From assembly GCA_027405735.1 (NCBI GenBank), contig JAPEHQ010000006.1, positions 62,001-126,000 of the forward strand: a stretch of 64,000 bases of DNA, given 5' to 3'. This stretch comes from Mucor racemosus. Lineage: Eukaryota > Mucoromycota > Mucoromycetes > Mucorales > Mucoraceae. Below, piece by piece: positions 1 to 15,640 of this stretch. Below the pieces are notes generated by a model. That model saw only the letters and a list, made by a program, of their open reading frames with translations, searched no databases and had not been told where the DNA came from. The first letter of the stretch is position 1. Every line of letters starts with the position of its first letter. Both the position numbers and the translations under genes were made by a program.

Positions 1-1330
1 TGATAATTAAACGCCTAAATTACACTTGAGCCACCAGGTATCACCACAAAAAAATCTCGTACAGCAGGTCTACAAAGCATCACATGTTTTTTGTGTTAAT
101 ATAGATCTGAGCTCCCTCCCACATTCATAGATCTCTGTAGGAACCATCATATCTCTATCTGTTCAATTTAACTAAAATATATTGAACGCCAACGTCATAC
201 TTGATAAAACGCATTACTTTATTGCGAGCCAACACAACTAATTTGATGCTAGTTTAGCATCAGCGGTCGAATCAGATAAATTTGAGGCTAGACAACCTCT
301 TTTGATAGTTTTCCATATCATGAGCTAATAATGGACCGTTATCATATATAGATACGCTAAACAAGGATGGTAAGTTAACTCTAATGGACGAACGGGTCGA
401 TTAGCAGCATAAACAAAATATTAAAATCAAATATAGCAACTGAATGAGCAAGAGATAATAAATCATGTAAATTATTATAATTGAATTGTTTCAAGCGTTT
501 TGAACTGAATACGCCTTTAAGTTTGACCGATAAAAAGTCATTTATTAGTAAAATCAATTAACAAGCTAATAAGTAATGATTGTGGTGTAACTTTGATAGT
601 TGGTATTGGTATACAAGGCAACATCTTGTTTTCCTCTTCTTGGCTGTTGGCCATTAAACAGAAACAAATATTTTTTAGAAAATAAATAGATTAACATGAG
701 TTTATTCATTCATTGAAATCAAGTCAATTCTATACATACTTTTATAACCACCAATTTTTATGCAAGTAGATATCGACTTTAGACCAAAAAACATTGATTA
801 TAATAACGATGATGGAAAAAAATGACTAAGTCTTGGATGCTTTTTTTGTTCGAGAAAAATATTATAACGCGCCTTAACATTAACAGTTAATAATTTATTT
901 CCAAGTAAACAATAGGAAATGCATGCACTTATAATACCTGCTACTTGATTTGAGTTTATAAAAAAAAAATTGGTCTTTTCGTTGTATTTTTAAACATCAT
1001 AAATGAAAGAGCCCAGGAAAGTGTGGGGAAGAAAAAAGAAAAATAATCCTAAATCAGTCGATTTTGTGTTACAGACAGAAATTTACAAAGGCATAAATAC
1101 TTTTAATGTTGTCAAACAGGTTGTTGTCGTTGTTACCATTTGGTCTACGAAAGAAGAAGAACATGGGCAAAACTCTTTCAAACCCCTAATTTCGAATTGA
1201 TATATTATCTCGTCAATAATAAGGCTGTTCTGTTGAATCAGAGTAACTCACATCTGCTTTAAATCATTCAAATTATATTCGTTGTTAATTATATTATGAT
1301 TAAAAAACCTTGATCTCATTGCTCTGCTTA
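1..1330. repeat. Composite repeat L, modules N and P
   Basis: The first part (about 1-590) matches about 14920-15500 in the same orientation; shared landmarks include gccaccag, the caacacaactaatttgatg stretch and atagatacgcta. The second part (about 590-1330) reappears inverted at about 58240-58990. A 65-codon ORF at 1003-1200 lies inside the repeated sequence and resembles no known protein. The copy starts before the window. Confidence 0.75.
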
Positions 1331-1419
1331 TGTGATCTGCCTGATCTGCACAAATCTTTTTATTCTGCCCATCTGCGCATATCATTATGCTAATGGGAAG
1401 TATAATTCGGCAGTAGTGA

Positions 1420-1735
1420 TATTAGTATAACTTAATTTTTTGTAGAGATATGGAGGTTCAAAATTTTTAATTATTAGCAGTGAAATACTTATAAAAATCT
1501 GAAACATTAACAATAAAAAAGTTATATCGACTGCAAAAGATAGGATATTCCTGGATACTTATTTTTGGATTGGAGGTGATCGTCTCAGGTACATTGACAT
1601 ATAATTTTTTCCTGGTGTTATTTAGTAAAAAAAAAAGTAGAACAGAGATGAAAAGTGAGACCTAGTTTTCAAGAAAAAAAACAATGCACATTGCATTTCT
1701 TTGAGTCCTTTGCGAGATATAAAATGAATTTAGGG
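1420..1735 (+). repeat. R4 repeat fragment
   Basis: About 300 bp closely similar to 42785-43085 (same strand) and, inverted, to about 10260-10560 and 51740-52060. It has no coding capacity. It abuts a separate LTR-like sequence starting at 1747. Confidence 0.7.
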
Positions 1736-1746
1736 ATAGATAGTGT

Positions 1747-2230
1747 TGTTGAATAGGTAGATATATTTACAGAAAAAAAGTATAAAAAGCAATAGGAGTT
1801 CGACTTGATAACGTCAGGGTTTTATTATCAATAGCAAGTAGAACTTAATTGACTCCTGTTTGACAAGAAGATGTCCTTCTATTTATACGCAATTTCTAAT
1901 ATATATTCTAGATCAATAAGAACAAATAGAAACATGCCATTTCCATAATTTACTCGATATCATTAGGTCCTGATTTTATCGTGGATGAAATCAGGTCATA
2001 TTGAACAATGGCGTATTTATGGTTTAGGTCAATAATTATAATTTGCTAGGATCCACATCTCGGTTATAAGATTACTTGCTGCATCAATCAGACATGTCAA
2101 ATCCAAGTGATTCCTGATTTATCCCAACGATAATTCAAGTTAGACACCAGATGAAATGGAGATCTAAATGGATGTAATCCACAAGCGTAATACGACCAAT
2201 TTATGTCTCATTTGTAGTGTCTAAGGGTGT
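1747..2230 (+). repeat. Diverged LTR-like sequence, same family as 31947-32420
   Basis: It begins TGTTGAATAGGTAG and shares ordered blocks with 31947-32420, for example gggttttattatca and tgtccttctatttata against tgtcctttttatata. The 3' end is not clear, so the boundary is approximate. Confidence 0.5.
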
Positions 2231-2675
2231 ATCCTAATAAAAGGTAAATCCTATTGAATATACATTTATTTACAGAAGGGAGTGCCCTCCGATTTTGAAG
2301 ACTAGTTATACGAAAAATATTTGTACACACAGAAACTATATGCCTTTTTTACTCCAATTGGATTATGAATTGTTTGTTGAAAGTACGTTATAATCTTCAT
2401 GCATTTATTTATGGAGTGTATCCTTTTCACATGAATCATCTGATATTCAAAAACAAGGATGTCTGAAATTCAACCAGAACATTACTTTCCTTAGCCGACG
2501 CGATGACTCTAGTTTACTTTTATTCTTTTATTCTTTTATTTCTTTAATAAACAAACCAAAGAGTCGACAACAAAATAGTATCAAATAAATCAAATAAACC
2601 GAAAAAGGGTTTCTTTTGCTTTTCACGAACCAAAAAATAAAATAAAACAAGTAAATTATTCATAAGAATTCAAAA
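2231..2675. other. Upstream region of the PKC gene, no gene seen
   Basis: This holds the tail of the LTR-like repeat and the presumed promoter and 5' UTR of the kinase gene. The stretch at 2515-2545 is T-rich (ttattcttttattctttt), which is common before fungal start sites. No conserved ORF is present. Confidence 0.4.
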
Positions 2676-6418
<3,743 letters not shown>

Positions 6419-7067
6419 TTTTCTTAGCTCTAATTTATTTTCTTTTGATAATAACAACAACAACAATAATAATAATAATAATAATAAAAAAAGACATGAA
6501 CGATACGAGAGCACAGTTTAGTTTCCATATAGTAATTATAAAGGAAATGCATGACTTTATATGGATAAATGCCACTGCATAAGTGACACTATACAGGTGA
6601 TGAAATATACATTCAAAACTAGATGAAGACTGACTGTGGTTAGCATTTTTAGAGCATTTTTACTATGGTTAATTATCTATCTATAAAGATTTTAGATATT
6701 AGAGAACAATAAGCAATATACCAAATTGCATCTAATATTTTTTGTTTTGATAAAACATCTTGAAAATTCATCGCAATCACACATTTTGGAACAGTGTTGC
6801 AGCAAGTTTGAACTTAAAATGAGCCAACGTTTTCAATTATTCAAGTTCATTTTTTGAATACAAAAAATACCAGCATAAAAATCTATGCGTAAAACTTATT
6901 TATAAAGGTAGTTGCTTTAATAAATAGATTACAAAATACATAAACAATAAAGACAACGATATTTCAACAATTTAGTTCATGTCATGCCATTGAAAATCGG
7001 GGTTAATATAAAACGCATTAGTGCTTTTGTAATGGGAATATGAAAAAGAGAAAAACCTTAAATTCGT
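6419..7067. other. Intergenic region between convergent PKC and ODC genes
   Basis: Shared 3' region of two converging genes, with an imperfect AAC/AAT microsatellite at 6450-6487. No gene is seen. Confidence 0.5.
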
Positions 7068-7976
7068 TTATTTTTTATGAAGACGAACTCTTTCAAGGTA
7101 AGCATCCCAACCAGCTTGACGATAACGTTTAGCTTGAGCTTCAACTTGATCTGGATTACCATAAATACCACGACCAACAATAATGATATCTCCGCCACTT
7201 TCAACAATAACTTCATGAGGGGTTCTATATTGTTGACCTAAACCATCTCCCTTGACATCAAGGCCAACGCCAGGAGACATGACAACAAAATCTTCATCAT
7301 CATATTCATTCATCTTATGTTGAGCAATGAAACCAAAAACAAAATCCTTATTACGACGAGCCATCTCAACAGACTCGGATGTGTAACTACCCTTGGTTAA
7401 AGCACCCTTGGATGACATTTCAGCCAACAAAAGTAAACCACGACCGAGAGGAAGACCTACTTCTCCAAGACCCTTAATGATACCTTCACCGGGAACAGTA
7501 TGGGCATTTGTGATATGAGACCAAGAAGCAATTTTATAAACACCATTGGCATATTGATGTTTAACAGTGTTGCCTAGCAACCAGTTAATATATAATTTTT
7601 TGACAGGCCATTCAAATCAAGGAAACTTACCAATATCAGCAAATTTACGATCTTCAAAGATCAAAAAGTCATGCTTCTTGGCTAATTGTTCCAATTGTTG
7701 AACCAAGTCATGATCGAAATCTTCGACAATATCAATGTGGGTCTTATTATGATGGTTTTAATTTTACTGTTTGTTTTAAAAGTTTATTCTTTTTACCTTG
7801 AGAACACAAACAAAGGGACCAACAGCATCAGCAATTGATAATAACTCCTTCTTTGTAGTAACATCAACAGCAACTGATAAATTAGTTTGCTTGCGTTCCA
7901 TCAATTCAAAAAGAGAACGAGCACAAGCATTAGGATGCTGTTGCCCACGTTCAGTATAAGTCTTAAAAGTATTCAT
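7068..7976 (-). CDS. pyrG: Orotidine-5'-phosphate decarboxylase
   Basis: Last step of de novo UMP synthesis (OMP to UMP plus CO2), cytosolic. Three exons on the minus strand: 7976-7797, 7742-7631 and 7573-7068, giving 265 aa, the normal fungal length. The junctions restore the family signatures: exon 1 ends VCVLK and exon 2 starts THIDIVEDF. The catalytic Asp-Lys-Asp segment [10 protein letters not shown] spans the end of exon 2, followed by NTVKHQY in exon 3. The C-terminal phosphate-binding part reads [16 protein letters not shown]. The start codon lies only 97 nt downstream of the stop of the Erd1-like gene on the same strand, so its promoter is short or overlaps that gene's 3' end. It is called URA3 in yeasts and pyrG/pyrF in filamentous fungi. 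Confidence 0.97.
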
Positions 7977-8073
7977 GTTGGTTATTATTAATTTATTACT
8001 AAAGAAATGGTGAAAATGATGTGTTGTTGAATTATGAAGATGAAGAAAAAAAAGGACCTTTCTTTAATTACAG

Positions 8074-9484
8074 TCACGGATCTTCTTCTTCTATGGGTGA
8101 TAAAAGACCTGATGAAGAAGATGGTTTACGATCTAGCAAGTTCATACGTAAATTATCAAAACTACCAGAAGGTAAGGAAGTATAAACCTTCTTTACCCAC
8201 TCACTTTCCATTCGAAATATCACCCAAATCCAACGTCTAAATACTTCTAAAAATTCTATTAAAAAGATACTTCCATCTAGTTTTCGAATGTAGATGTGTG
8301 AGCTTAGTTTTAAACTCCAAGTGATTCGAAGCAAGAAATCGAAAAAGATGGCAATGATATACCAAATGGGTTGCGAGAAATAAAGTTGTCTTCTGAAATG
8401 TATGATAGGTGTTGTATGCTTTTGTGGAGGCAATTGAATGGTTTTATGATGCACATTTTCTTCGGTTTGTGATGTGTCAAATGTAATGCTCAATAAGTTC
8501 CAATCCATTGAAATATCCCACCAAAATGAATACATGGAATTAATGAAAACAAACAACATCCTATAATACTTATCTGTTAGTAATTTTCCCGGATTATCTA
8601 ATCAGATCCTTTCACGTACCAAAACCTAAATATAGTATCCTCTTTTAAATACCAATGTTGAGGTACTTTGCCTGATTCAGCAATGTATATAGCCGCTTTT
8701 CTTTGTACAGCTGAAAATATAACTACTGGTATCGATGAAGTGTACTTGAGAGCATTGAATAAATGTCGTTTTTCTTTTGATTCGATATATTCGGCTATGC
8801 ATTGTTTTAATCGGATCAGATAGGGAAGACTATTCTATGATTAGTTGTTAGGGAGCAGATAAACATGTCGTTAAAGTTACCTTATCAGAAAAGGTATCAT
8901 GTAATCTCTATAATACAAATTGTGTGTATTATCCATAAAGTAAGATGAATCATACCCAGCAAACATTACACACGATGCTATAAACAAATCACCAAAGACA
9001 TTAGAGAAACTAGTCAACATATCTGCCAAGATGATATCAGAAAAAAATACAGGAGCATAAATATTGATTGACAATACTCTCTTTAGCATTCTACATGTAA
9101 TAAATATGATTTAGTACTGAATACGCACACACAAATTTGAATTATTTACCTTGTGAAACGGATTCTTTCCCTTCGTTGCAAAGACTTTCCTGGCCATAAT
9201 AATAAAACAAGGGCAGAAATATATGGAATAATAGCCAAGGTATTATTATAAAACCAATATATACATAGGTTGATAATGACTATTAAAGCCAACGCTCCAG
9301 ATAGTATAAATATTGGTTTATATAATGGTATATGTTTGTCTGTTTGGTGAAGCTGTAATAAAGAAATAGGGTCTATGGAACACTTTGAAAGAATCAACAA
9401 GTTCATAGCCCAACCAAATATACCTATTGTAAATAGAACAATAGGTCTATATGTAATAGGTATTATTGTACCTTCTACATTCAT
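8074..9484 (-). CDS. ERD1: Erd1-like EXS-domain Golgi membrane protein
   Basis: Four exons on the minus strand: 9484-9150, 9090-8881, 8829-8620 and 8560-8074, giving 413 aa. The N-terminal part has several hydrophobic segments, including FTIGIFGWAMNLLIL and ALALIVIINLCIYWFY. The EXS signatures follow: a phosphate-transporter-like loop FFSDIILADMLTSF, the conserved RLKQCIAEY, then YSFWWDISMDW and FLEVFRRWIWVIFRMESEW. These place it in the Erd1/EXS family; yeast Erd1 acts in the Golgi in retention of ER lumenal proteins and recycling of glycosylation enzymes. Function here is inferred from the family. The last splice rebuilds a Trp codon (TTTTG/G). The C-terminal tail is Ser-rich and acidic (PSSSSGLLSPIEEEDP). 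Confidence 0.85.
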
Positions 9485-9882
9485 GGGAAGGAAAAGATAT
9501 TTTCTTGTATAAAAAGGAGTGAGGTTTATATGAAAAAAGAAAGATTTTTTTGTTGAGGTAACTTTTTAGTTACCAAATTAAAAGTGACACAAAATGATTT
9601 ACACCTTTTTTGAATGCCCTCCACATTCTCTTTTCTCCTGGATTGATTATAGACTAAATATTTTTAGCAAAATTGGAAAATTATATCAAGTATCTCAACA
9701 GTGTGAATAAAGAATAAGTCAATTAGGTTTTGAATTAAAGCTCTTCAACCAATCTTTCTTGTAATAAGATGAGATGTATTCATTTGTTTTACAATTTAAA
9801 TCAATTAAGAGTAACTTTATGAGAAATAAGAAAGATGGTTACTGTTTATTTAACTACCATTTTGAGTTTATCGACATATTAT
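9485..9882. other. Promoter side of the Erd1-like gene, no gene seen
   Basis: AT-rich sequence upstream of the minus-strand gene, with a T-rich/A-rich block near 9525-9550. It contains no ORF with family resemblance. Confidence 0.4.
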
Positions 9883-10100
9883 TATTTAACAGTGAGAAGC
9901 CCTTTAACCAAAGAAGGAATATGATCAAATCATACTTTGTTTTTGGGAAATAGAACGAGCATAGCTTGAATGATATGAAGGGTTAATTGGATTTGAGATC
10001 CATGACGATCAAATCTAATAAATCATCTTGAATAATGGTACCAATAGTTGATAAACCACTATTAAATAACCATTCTCAGTGATCAAATCAGTGTTGTTTT
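9883..10100 (-). pseudogene. Decayed fragment related to 47632-48155
   Basis: The reverse strand reads, with breaks, segments such as LVLFPKNK, PSLVKGLL and QDDLLDL. These line up with the fragment at 47632-48155 (FYFPKIKYDS, PSLVQGLL, LDSDDLL). Stops and frameshifts break the frame. The parent family is not recognised. Confidence 0.45.
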
Positions 10101-11198
10101 TTTTCAAAGTTTTCAATCTTCAAAATCAGAGCTTGCCCTATTTCTGTAATTAAACTCATACTAAACACTTTTAGGGTATACCTTGGACATTGCTGAATAG
10201 ATATGAATTAGTCGCACTATTCCACCTGTTCTTAAATTTATTTTACATCTCATGAAAGGCTCAAAAGCACGTCAAATTCGCTGCTTTTTCCTCAAAATGT
10301 GTCTTGTTTTTCATCCATGTTTATCTTTTCTTTGCACTAAATAGTGCCAAGAAAAAATTATATGCCAATGTACCTGAGATGTCCAACTTTAATCCAAAAA
10401 TGAGTATCCGGAAATATTCTATTTTTTGCAGTTGGAATAATATTTCTAGTGCTAATGTTTCAGATTTTTACAGTTTTTCACTACTAAGAATTAAAAACTT
10501 TGAACCTCCATATCTCTACGAAAATTTAAGCTAGACTAACATGTTTTAATAATGAAACTCATTTGTTTTAAAGTACTCTACAACATGTTTTAACATAAAA
10601 AAAATTCCGAGCACTTTTATTTTTTTTTCTTTTTTTTTTTTTGGTATTTTTATAGTAGGCTTTAAAGTATTCGTTAAATTGAGCATTATTTCTTTTACGC
10701 TCATGGCATTGCCCTCGGTGAGCTCTCTCGAACCCAATTTAATTTTTTTTTAAAATATTGATTTTTCGTGGAGATATTCTCCAAAATGTGTATAAAGAGA
10801 TACTTTCGTTTCTAGCTTCAATTTTCCCCTTGTATACCCTCATCCCAAATTCTGAATTTAAAAAAATGGACAAAAATTTTGTTTTCTCTATGAAAAATGC
10901 AGTTAAAAGGTTCAACAATGGCTCAATTGATAGATGATTTGTTTGATCATTATATCTGTTACTTATATCTAAAACATATGTATGAAAAATGACTCGTATC
11001 TTGAAAAAACCTCCAAACTTTCAATTGCATTTTATGCAAAATTTAATGTAACACATTTGTTTGCATTTTATTTAAATGGATACAGAATACAAAGTTGTAC
11101 AAAAACTATTTAATACGCTAGTTCCACTTACTTTACAGTTTATGAGCTACTAAACGATTTTGTTGTTTTGATCATTTTCGGATCGATTTTACAAGTGT
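10101..11198 (-). repeat. R4 repeat, first part
   Basis: Matches 51600-52387 plus 56900-57230 on the same strand and about 42300-43090 inverted. It is noncoding and rich in poly-A/T tracts. An insertion at 11199-12371 separates it from its continuation at about 12372-12600. Confidence 0.75.
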
Positions 11199-12371
11199 TG
11201 AGAAATGGGTTTCGGGATTTAAAATAAAAGTAGAAATAAAATGGATAGATCAGACAATATGTTACTGATCGTTATAGAATGATATGTGTAATGTATTTAA
11301 GAGTAATAATTGTCAAGAGTAAATAATAAAAGATAAATAATTGATGATGCAGTAAAAAGGAGTAAAATTTTATAAAAAGAGCTTTAAAAGAGATACTGTT
11401 TAAATCCTTCTTTATTTAATTATGGATAATCTACAATAAAATACTATTTCTACTTCTCTATTTATATTATTTGGTTATTGATATTTGTCTGGCAGTTGTT
11501 CTGTCGACTTTCAGTTATTCCGCAATTTTGAATATATTGTTGGGTTGTTGAGTCCTTGATTTACTTGATCAAGGGCGGCTCTTAAATTGGTTTTTGACAA
11601 CTGAGGTTGTCAATCATGCGTTCAGAACAGCCCTTACTTGTTCTATTTGATTCGCATGAAATTTTTAGGTTTTTTTTATTTATAATACAACACATTATGA
11701 ATACCCTTGGTATCTTTGATACATTAGAATATCCTTGGTTATTTATGGTTTATATTCATAATCTCTTATTTGAATTGCATGGCATGGTTTCAAATGAGAT
11801 GACTTTTAGTTTATTATGTGGAGAAATACTACCTAGTTCAGCACAGATGATTTTCTTAAGATAAACTTTGAAAGTATTCAATAAAGGTTACTTATATGGT
11901 GTAATTCTGTCTATTAGTAACAGAAAAGTTCCTTTATAAGATTTACGATACAAAAATGATGGTTTCCTTTCTTAATTTAAAAGGATGTATTCAAATAATG
12001 TACTTAAGAGGAGAGTTTCCTGTCTATTAGTAACAGAATGTATTCCAAGCTTAAGATTTGTAATAAACAATATTGATGGTTTCCTAACGATTTAACAAGG
12101 ATGTATTCAATAATGTACTTAAGAGGATAGTTACCTATTATATAGAATGTATTCCAGGCTTAAGATTTAGATTATAAACAAGTAAAAAGATGCTAATTTA
12201 TAAGGGATTGAGATTTTAAATAAGAAAAGAGCTAATTTTTATTTAATATCATATTTTGGTGGCATATTTAAAGAAAAAGATTGTTATTGTATTACTGTTT
12301 TAAGGATTGAAAAGGAAGTGAGTTTGTGTAGAGGATAACATTTTAAGGGCCGAAAAAATCTGGTTTGCAAC
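11199..12371. mobile_element. LTR-like insertion inside R4
   Basis: About 1.17 kb interrupting R4: the flanks read ttttacaa before it and acaaatcgattttg after it, as in the uninterrupted R4 copy near 57210. The insert starts TGTTGAG and ends GCAACA, the TG..CA form of an LTR, with an imperfect acaa direct repeat at the edges. It contains TATA-like sequence near 11370 and about 2.5 imperfect tandem copies of a roughly 130-bp unit at about 11890-12160 (shared ggtttcct, ggatgtattca, aatgtacttaagagga). No coding sequence is recognisable. It could be a solo LTR. Confidence 0.5.
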
Positions 12372-12600
12372 ACAAATCGATTTTGAACCCAGCTATGATA
12401 CCTTTAAACTGTAATGTTAACTATTATTTTGATTATCTCGACGAAAAATCAATATTTTTTACTCAAACGAAAAATGCAGCAGAGCAGCTTTCTGTTGGAT
12501 CTAACTTTCGAATACAAAAAATTAACACTTCAATTTTGGTGCTTATTAGTTTTTTAATTAATTTTAGGTCATAAATAATATTGGTCAATCAATTTTGGTT
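12372..12600 (-). repeat. R4 repeat, continuation
   Basis: Continues the R4 copy after the insertion and matches about 57215-57385 (gattttgaaccca, tgtaatgt..actattatttt, the aatatttttyrc region). Confidence 0.6.
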
Positions 12601-12924
12601 AATATCAGGCTAGTGCATTTCTATTCTAATATTAATATTTCTATTTTTTGAGACAAATCAGTGGCCTATATATAAAGTGAAGGTACATCTTATTTGAAGA
12701 TTTTACGTAACTCGACTCAATATTGGACGAAAACATTGGAAAACTACTGTATTTATAAATTAAACCATCTGAAACTAGGGTTATTGTCGAGCCCAGCTAA
12801 TAGTAATACATTTGGCTGGAAAAACCCGGCTCGATACTAATACTATCTGAAACTAATTTTTTACAATTGTAAAAAATTGATAACGAAAACCCTATCTCAG
12901 CAAATTTCGATCCTAATATCACTA

Positions 12925-13262
12925 CGGCCGACCTGTGCTGCACAAGATAATTTCGTTGTGTCCAGCTGGGCTGCACACTATGGCCGGAGCTGCTGTGCCC
13001 ACCGAATATGGCTAAAAAGATAACAAGATGCACATGGGCACACTAAAAGAAACTGCGCACGAGTACAACGAAAAGCCTGTATGTGCAGAACTATAGATTC
13101 TGTCAATGTGCATGACATTAATCCCATGTGTGCATAATAGTAGAAATGCCCATAAGTATATCATTATCCTTATTTATGCATAATAATAAAATCTGACTAT
13201 GAGCATAATGAGCTGACCGTATGGGCACAAATTGGTTTGTACATGAGCATTATTGTGCCGTA
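12925..13262 (-). repeat. Composite repeat L, terminal GC-richer module C
   Basis: About 340 bp, noticeably less AT-rich than its surroundings, with one sharp end CACTACGGCCGACCTG. Copies are at 38480-38805 (+), 61690-61951 (+) and 62440-62790 (-). It contains internal repeats of gtgcccac, gcacaac and tatggcc. Short ORFs across it are not conserved as proteins. Confidence 0.7.
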
Positions 13263-13970
13263 AACTGTCTGTCATATCATACTTTCATTAAAAAATTGCA
13301 AAAGCGAGCCCGCAGAGCGATGCCGTAATTGAGCATAGCAAGGTTCAACGGCTAAGTCTCTTATACTATGGTACAGTATATCTAAGTTTTTAAAAAAAAG
13401 GCATTTTTTTCAACTTTTATTATATTTAACCACGTACGGTCTGAAAATTCAGACTTTGTAGCGGACATTTTCGGCGCTCATTTTATCCTTACCAACACTC
13501 ATGATTTTGATCAAAAAACAGAAAAATCAAATTTTGATACCAAAATCAACGTTTAAATATACTACATTGTGAGAGAAAATTGTAGCTATAGCTAATACAC
13601 ATTTCATAAAAGCTTAATATTAAAAGTTAATTAATGAAAGTTTGTACTTTTGTCCCAAAAACGGAATTTTGGTTAAAGGATTTTTATGTAATATTTTGCA
13701 ATAAAAATGTTTGTTATTTTTTATTGAGTAAATAGAGCGTTAAATTTGGTACATGTGCATATTTTTTGTTTTCATAATTGGTATTATAATTAACTCTAGA
13801 TTTGCAAAACCAAAAAAAAAAAAATTAAAAAATGTCAAAATTGATGATCTGGACAAAAATAATTTTTTAAATTAATATTCCGCTTATAAGCCTTGTAAGT
13901 CTTAAAAATAAGAGATTTTATAATATTTGAAAACTTTTTCAAGAACTTACGATGCTATATCTACTTGATT
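13262..13970 (-). repeat. Composite repeat L, module R1
   Basis: Noncoding block starting at the gtctgtcatatcatacattc segment. Copies are at 16912-17640, 33482-34190, 36900-37615 (inverted) and 59480-60190 (inverted). Positions 13421-13956 are base-for-base the same as 17081-17616 as far as I can read, whereas the other copies differ at many sites. Confidence 0.85.
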
Positions 13971-14042
13971 CAAGCTTATTACCGCAAATCTTTATATATG
14001 TTAATATTGTGCGGTAGGCTATTTGATCATAACAGAGTCTTA

Positions 14043-14330
14043 CGTTATAGGTATTGCGCCAGAGGCGATTCACATTGAGTTTTAGTCTTACCTCTCCAAT
14101 ATTTATGAACATAAACATGGTCATCACTGGAATCTATTGCCACCTTTTTACCCGCTTTATCCCAAGGCAATTTATTCAATGCGTTACCAGAACCAACTTA
14201 AGTACTTACAAATGGTTCTTCCGTATTTGCATTCAAATTCCATAAATTAAATTGACTGGTTCTATTCTCCATCTACAGTAGTATCAAACGTATCATCAGC
14301 CCGCCTTATGATAAATGTCAATCTAAAATC
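14043..14330 (-). pseudogene. Dynein intermediate chain exon fragment (decayed), copy 1
   Basis: The reverse strand reads NANTEEPFVST, a stop, then GNALNKLPWDKAGKKVAI, aligning with the last WD40 repeat region of cytoplasmic dynein intermediate chain (family pattern LWNLN..TE.P and ALN+..W...G+..A.G.SDG.+..YD.GE). This copy also has an extra base near the DGHVY segment. The internal TAA is shared with the three other copies. Confidence 0.6.
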
Positions 14331-14339
14331 AGAAATACC

Positions 14340-15640
14340 TCATTGCCATTATTCTTGTAAGTTATGGAAAGCTTGATTTTTAATAATACAGCAATTAGGA
14401 AATAAAAAATAAGATGATACTAATGTCATATGGTGAGTATTTAACATCTAAGTAAGTTTGATAAAGCATGTTATTAAACCCCTTTAGAAATCCTGAGGCA
14501 AATACAACATTTTGGTCCTGTAATTTCTATCCATCAAAATGTTGCGATTTCCACTATACAATAAATCCACCTTTTATCAAGCTTGACTTCGATGTACATT
14601 GGGTATAAGTTTTTTACCAGTAGTGTTTTATCTAATTCATTAATATTCAGTCATATTGAACGATGATTTATAGGATTACCAAAAAAAAAAAAAGAGTAAA
14701 TGCTTCAAGAGTTTTCTACATATTAAATTATGATATTTAGTAGCAATGATTGCACTTAACTATGCTTTTTGAGTCTGTTGATGTTAATCAGAATAATTAG
14801 TATTTTCATTCAAAAATAAACTTTGATTTATACATTTACATTTACCCATCCAATAGATGACGTTGAATTTATTATCTGTTATATCAATCAATCAACTTCA
14901 TCTTGATTCAATACATTTGGCAATTAAATGTCTAAATTACATTTGAGCCACCATTTATCGGTTATCGCCACAAAAAAATCTCGTACAGATCGACGAAGCA
15001 TCACAATTTGGATCATTTTTTCAAGTTCATAGACCTGAGCCCTTTCAAACATTCATAGATGTCTGCAAAAACCATATCTCTATCTGTTCAATTTAACTGG
15101 AATACATTGAACGCCAACATCGTACTTAAAAAAATGCCTTTATTGCGAGTCAACACAACTAATTTGATGCTAGTTTAGCATTAGCAGTTGAATCAGATAA
15201 ATTTGGGATTAGGCAACCCCTTTTTAATAGTTTTGCCTACCATGAACTAATAATGGACGGTTATATATAGATACGCTAATCAAAGATGGTGAGTTAACTC
15301 TAATAGGCGAACAAGTCGTCGATTAGTAGTGTAAACGAAGTATTAAAACCAAATATAGCAATTAGATGATCAAGAGATAATAAACCATGTAAATTAGCAT
15401 AATTGAATTGTTTCAAGCGTTTTAAATTGAATACGTCTTTACTTTTGACCTATAAAGATTGATTTATTAGCAAAATTAATTCACAAGTAATCATTAAGGT
15501 GTAACTTTGAGAGTTGGTATTGGCATTCAAGACAATATCTCGTTTTCCTCTTTTTGGCTGTTGGCCACTAAATAGAAATAAATACTTTTTAAAAACTAAA
15601 TAGACCAACATGAGTTTATTCATTCATTCATTCTGTCGTA
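14340..15640 (-). repeat. Composite repeat L, modules M and N
   Basis: Matches about 34560-35210 (first part) and about 1-700 (second part). No ORF of interest. It ends at the LTR-A start at 15641. Confidence 0.7.

Noticed and set aside
1003..1200. 65-codon ORF near the window start
   Set aside because: Within composite repeat L; the inverted copy near 58400-58560 does not keep the frame.
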